The notes under the pieces: generated by a model
Told to the model about the DNA's origin: nothing
The model's database searches: none
Seen by the model: the letters and a program-made list of their open reading frames with translations, nothing else
Source: Methanobrevibacter sp.
GTDB lineage: Archaea; Methanobacteriota; Methanobacteria; Methanobacteriales; Methanobacteriaceae
Direction of reading: 5' to 3'
DNA: 7,927 bases
NCBI GenBank assembly: GCA_031261945.1
Contig: JAISIQ010000131.1
Span: 1-7,927, forward strand
Part shown: positions 5,667 through 7,927 of the stretch, piece after piece
Layout: every line of letters begins with the position of its first letter
How positions within the stretch are numbered: position 1 is the first letter of the stretch
Translations under genes and position numbers: made by a program

Positions 5667-5735
5667 TTTAATTATATCTTTTTAATTATATTTTTTTATT
5701 TATATTATTATTTTAATTATATTATTTAATTATAT
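5667..5735 (+). repeat. Four dispersed copies of TTTAATTATAT
   Basis: The 11-mer TTTAATTATAT occurs exactly at 5667-5677, 5681-5691, 5712-5722 and 5725-5735. Spacing is 14, 31 and 13 bases, so it is an irregular array in low-complexity DNA. Confidence 0.6.
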
Positions 5736-6023
5736 TAGTTGATTAATTAGTTATTAAGCTATTTTTCTATTATTTTTAGTTATTGTTCTTTATTTTTATT
5801 TATATTGATATTATTGCTAATATTATACTAATAGCTAACTTATATTAAATATGATAAATATTATCCTGATTATTATGATACATTTAATAATGATAATAAA
5901 TAAATATATAAATAATATTTATGATTAACTCATAATTAGTTATGATTAAATATAATTTAGTAGATAAGTAATTCTAAACTAAGTAAAATAAGTATTCTAT
6001 ATTATTAATCAATTTTATAAAAT

Positions 6024-6104
6024 TTTAGTATTTTTAATATTTCTAATATTTCTAATACTTTTGATACTTTTAATAATTTTAATATTTTTAATAGTTTTAA
6101 TAAT
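6024..6104 (+). repeat. 9-bp tandem repeat, nine copies, upstream of hypE
   Basis: Nine consecutive units of consensus TTTAATATT: TTTAGTATT, TTTAATATT, TCTAATATT, TCTAATACT, TTTGATACT, TTTAATAAT, TTTAATATT, TTTAATAGT, TTTAATAAT. Register is exact across 81 bp, with no insertion or deletion. It ends about 60 bases before the hypE start. Confidence 0.85.
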
Positions 6105-6163
6105 TTAATATCTCTTAAATTAATAATTGTAATTAATTGTAAATTATATATTAAGGTGAATAA

Positions 6164-7174
6164 ATGAAGATTGGTATGTCACATGGTGCTGGTGGGGAAG
6201 TCATGAGCACACTTATTAATGAAACTATAATTAATAATCTATCAAAAAAGTCTGTCAATGGTGGAATAGGGTTAGATGCTTTAGATGATGGTGCAACTAT
6301 ACCTATCGGAGATTATGAGATTGTAATAACTACTGATGGTCATACTATTAATCCTTTGTTTTTCCCTGGTGGAGATATTGGAAGAATTTCTGCAGCAGGA
6401 ACTATCAATGATGTAGCTGTTATGGGAGCTAAACCTTTAGCTATTACAAATGCAATGATTATAAAAGAGGGATTTAATATAGATAATCTTGATAAAATAA
6501 TGAAATCTATGGATGAAACATGCCAAGAAGCAGATGTAGCAGTAATAGCTGGAGATACAAAAGTAATGGAACAAGATAAAATTGATGAAATTGTTGTTGT
6601 AACTACTGGTATTGGGATTGTTGAGAAAGGTAAAGCAATAAAGGATTCTGGCCTTGAAGTAGGAGATAAAATAATTATAAGTGGAAGTATTGGGGATCAT
6701 GGAATGTCTTTAATGTCTTTTAGAGAAGGTTTTGGATTTGATACTGATTTAAAATCTGATGTTGCTCCTGTTTGGGGAATTGTAGAGAAAGCTCTTGAAG
6801 TTGGGGGAGTAACTGCTATGAAAGATCCTACAAGGGGAGGACTTGCAAATGCTATTAATGAAATGGCAAACAAAGCAAATGTTGGTATTTTGCTTCAGGA
6901 TAATGCAATTCCTGTTAAAAAAGAAGTAAAAGCAGTTTCTGACATGCTTGGAATTGATCCCTATGAAGTAGCAAATGAGGGTAAAGTTCTAATGGGGGTT
7001 AAACCAGATTTAGCTGATGAAACTTTAAATGCAATAAAACAGGATAAATATGGTAAAGAAGCAGCTATTATTGGAGAAGTAACTAATGATAATCATGTTT
7101 TGATTGAGACTCCTGTAGGAGGGCAACGAATCTTAGAAGCTCCAATAGCTGATCCAGTTCCAAGAGTTTGTTAA
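6164..7174 (+). CDS. hypE: Hydrogenase maturation factor HypE (carbamoyl-dehydratase)
   Basis: HypE works in the cytosol with HypF to make the cyanide ligands of [NiFe]-hydrogenases. It takes a carbamoyl group from HypF on its C-terminal Cys and dehydrates it with ATP to a thiocyanate, which is passed to the HypC-HypD complex. The protein has 336 residues, the usual size. An AIRS N-terminal domain (about 35-150) carries HGAGGEVM (7-14), the ATP-binding ITTDGHTINPLFFPGGDIGR (55-74), INDVAVMGAKP (81-91) and IAGDTKV (128-134). An AIRS C-terminal domain (about 160-310) carries ISGSIGDHGM (172-181) and MKDPTRGGLA (219-228). The end, ADPVPRVC, keeps the essential terminal Cys336, so the enzyme should be active. 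ATG follows AAGGTGAATAA (6153-6163). In methanogens it serves hydrogenases such as Frh and Mvh; none of these, nor other hyp genes, are in this window. Confidence 0.97.
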   Translation: MKIGMSHGAGGEVMSTLINETIINNLSKKSVNGGIGLDALDDGATIPIGDYEIVITTDGHTINPLFFPGGDIGRISAAGTINDVAVMGAKPLAITNAMIIKEGFNIDNLDKIMKSMDETCQEADVAVIAGDTKVMEQDKIDEIVVVTTGIGIVEKGKAIKDSGLEVGDKIIISGSIGDHGMSLMSFREGFGFDTDLKSDVAPVWGIVEKALEVGGVTAMKDPTRGGLANAINEMANKANVGILLQDNAIPVKKEVKAVSDMLGIDPYEVANEGKVLMGVKPDLADETLNAIKQDKYGKEAAIIGEVTNDNHVLIETPVGGQRILEAPIADPVPRVC

Positions 7175-7250
7175 TTTATTATAGTTTATTATAATTTTCA
7201 TTTTATAATTTATTAATTTATAATTTACAATTTATTAATTTGGTGTTATT

Positions 7251-7700
7251 ATGGAAAAAATATTTAAAAAAAGAATAGTGGCATATATAGCTGATTATTT
7301 TGTAGTTTCTGCAGTAATGTGGATTATAGCTCAAATTTTAGCTATTATAATAGTTCCTTATTCTATGTTTATTGTTTATGACTATTTTATATTCCTTGCT
7401 CCAGTTGTAGGAATTTTATATTTTGTTATATTGGAGAAAAATAAGAAAACTACTGTGGGTAAGCATTTAATGTTTTTAGAAGTTGTTTCTACTATAAATA
7501 ATAAAAATTCTTATTCTAGCAATTACTCAAATAACTCTATTTCATATAAACAAGCTATTATTAGAAATCTTTCTAAAATTTATTGGGTGCCTATAATATT
7601 CGATTTAATTATAGGAAAATTATATGGTCAATCTAATGAAAGAATATTAGGAAGATTATCTAGAACAATGGTAATTGAAGAAGATTTAAATAAATATTAA
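7251..7700 (+). CDS. RDD family membrane protein
   Basis: A small integral membrane protein of the RDD family, named for conserved Arg and Asp residues. The molecular role is mostly unknown, with transport or ion antiport suggested for some members. In 149 residues it shows the pattern KRIVAYIADYFVV (7-19, with R8 and D15) opening helix 1 (about 9-35), a second helix at about 42-62, the family's TVGKHLMFLEVV (68-79), and YKQAIIRNLSKI (99-110) leading into helix 3 (about 110-124, with D118). LSRTMVIE (136-143) ends it, as in other RDD proteins. An Asn/Ser-rich stretch at 82-98 (INNKNSYSSNYSNNSIS) is an unusual low-complexity insertion in the loop. ATG is preceded by GGTG (7242-7245). It starts 76 bp after hypE and may be read through from it; no functional link is implied. 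Confidence 0.85.
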   Translation: MEKIFKKRIVAYIADYFVVSAVMWIIAQILAIIIVPYSMFIVYDYFIFLAPVVGILYFVILEKNKKTTVGKHLMFLEVVSTINNKNSYSSNYSNNSISYKQAIIRNLSKIYWVPIIFDLIIGKLYGQSNERILGRLSRTMVIEEDLNKY

Positions 7701-7712
7701 TAGCTACTATTA
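7698..7712 (+). terminator. Small hairpin at the RDD stop codon
   Basis: TAATAG-CTA-CTATTA is a perfect 6-bp stem that includes the stop codon. No T-run follows directly. The signal is weak. Confidence 0.25.
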
Positions 7713-7716
7713 TGAA

Positions 7717-7725
7717 TTATATATA
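7717..7725 (+). promoter_or_regulatory. Possible TATA box for the last gene
   Basis: TTATATATA lies about 50 bases before the ATG at 7774. A start 25 bases downstream would leave a leader of roughly 25-30 bases without a clear ribosome binding site. Confidence 0.4.
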
Positions 7726-7773
7726 ACTTATTAAGATATACTCGATTAACAGATTAATATAAAAATTTAGACC

Positions 7774-7927
7774 ATGGAAAGAAGTAATTTAAAAAAGATT
7801 GTATTATTAATATTTTTAGTAGGAATAGCTTTATCTGGAGTTATTCTTTTTATTTCTGAAAATGATTATAATGGAAATAATTTAGATATAACTGATCCTA
7901 ACAGTTCTACTTTTATTTCTAATAATA
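7774..7927 (+). CDS. N-terminus of a membrane-anchored or exported protein (partial)
   Basis: The window ends after 51 codons. The start MERSNLKK is basic, followed by a hydrophobic helix of about 19 residues (9-27: IVLLIFLVGIALSGVILFI), then a polar Asn/Asp/Ser-rich stretch (SENDYNGNNLDITDPNSSTF). This is a signal anchor or uncleaved signal sequence with an outward-facing remainder. No lipobox Cys is present. Methanobrevibacter species encode many surface proteins of this style, but the family cannot be named from this part. No GGTG-type site precedes the ATG (AATTTAGACC), unlike other genes here, so the start is less certain than the frame. Confidence 0.6.
   Translation, partial: MERSNLKKIVLLIFLVGIALSGVILFISENDYNGNNLDITDPNSSTFISNN

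Larger units (their letters stand above)
5607..6163. other. Long A/T-only spacer before hypE with tandem repeats
   Basis: In 557 bases G and C are very scarce and no gene is visible on either strand. It contains four copies of TTTAATTATAT (5667-5735), a small hairpin GATAA-ATA-TTATC near 5860, the nine-copy 9-bp array (6024-6104), and the hypE ribosome binding site at its end. The hypE promoter must lie here, but no TATA box stands out from the background. Confidence 0.65.

Noticed and set aside
6024..6104. Possible CRISPR array
   Set aside because: Units are only 9 bp and contiguous, without spacers; this is a simple tandem repeat.
6021..6175. Plus-strand frame through the 9-bp repeats
   Set aside because: It has no start codon, is low-complexity, and runs across the hypE ribosome binding site.
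6437..6700. Open minus-strand frame of 87 codons inside hypE
   Set aside because: Antisense to a well-conserved gene; its Asn/Tyr/Ile/Phe-rich, low-complexity translation is typical of shadow frames in AT-rich DNA.

Overview
The window looks like chromosomal DNA of a very AT-rich methanogenic archaeon of the order Methanobacteriales, most likely Methanobrevibacter or a close relative. Three things point there. A stand-alone C-terminal piece of family B DNA polymerase (2063-2746) matches the split PolB known from this order. An archaeal S8e ribosomal protein is present. The ribosome binding sites are of the GGTG type, and the intergenic DNA consists of long, nearly pure A/T stretches. The genus is inferred from overall character, not from a database search.

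Layout. The minus strand at 1-1396 carries an amino-acid permease (APC superfamily, CAT/YfnA-like). It is broken by a one-base deletion near 1245 and runs off the left edge. Next, 1400-2050 looks like a gene graveyard: the last 42 codons of a GNAT acetyltransferase (minus strand, 1562-1687) and a 50-codon zinc-ribbon-like ORF ending in an in-frame 12-bp minisatellite (1861-2013). From 2063 on, all genes lie on the plus strand: the small PolB subunit with a C-terminal PCNA-binding motif, a HAD-family phosphatase, an acidic 107-aa protein of unknown function, a four-helix membrane protein, ribosomal protein S8e, hydrogenase maturation factor HypE, an RDD membrane protein, and the N-terminus of a membrane-anchored protein cut by the right edge.

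The genes do not form one pathway. PolB small subunit and S8e are information-processing housekeeping genes, and HypE serves the [NiFe]-hydrogenases that drive methanogenesis. Gaps of 76 to 557 bp, mostly A/T-rich, suggest that most genes have their own promoters. HypE and RDD (76 bp apart) could be co-transcribed.

The most interesting non-coding signals are: (1) a compact structured element at 4254-4351, with a 9-bp outer stem closing two perfect 6-bp hairpins, just upstream of the four-helix membrane protein; (2) two mutually exclusive hairpins in front of the S8e ribosome binding site; (3) nine tandem 9-bp repeats upstream of hypE; and (4) a near-perfect 22-bp palindrome plus a 15-bp direct repeat in front of the polymerase subunit gene. 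No CRISPR array, insertion sequence, rRNA or tRNA was seen.
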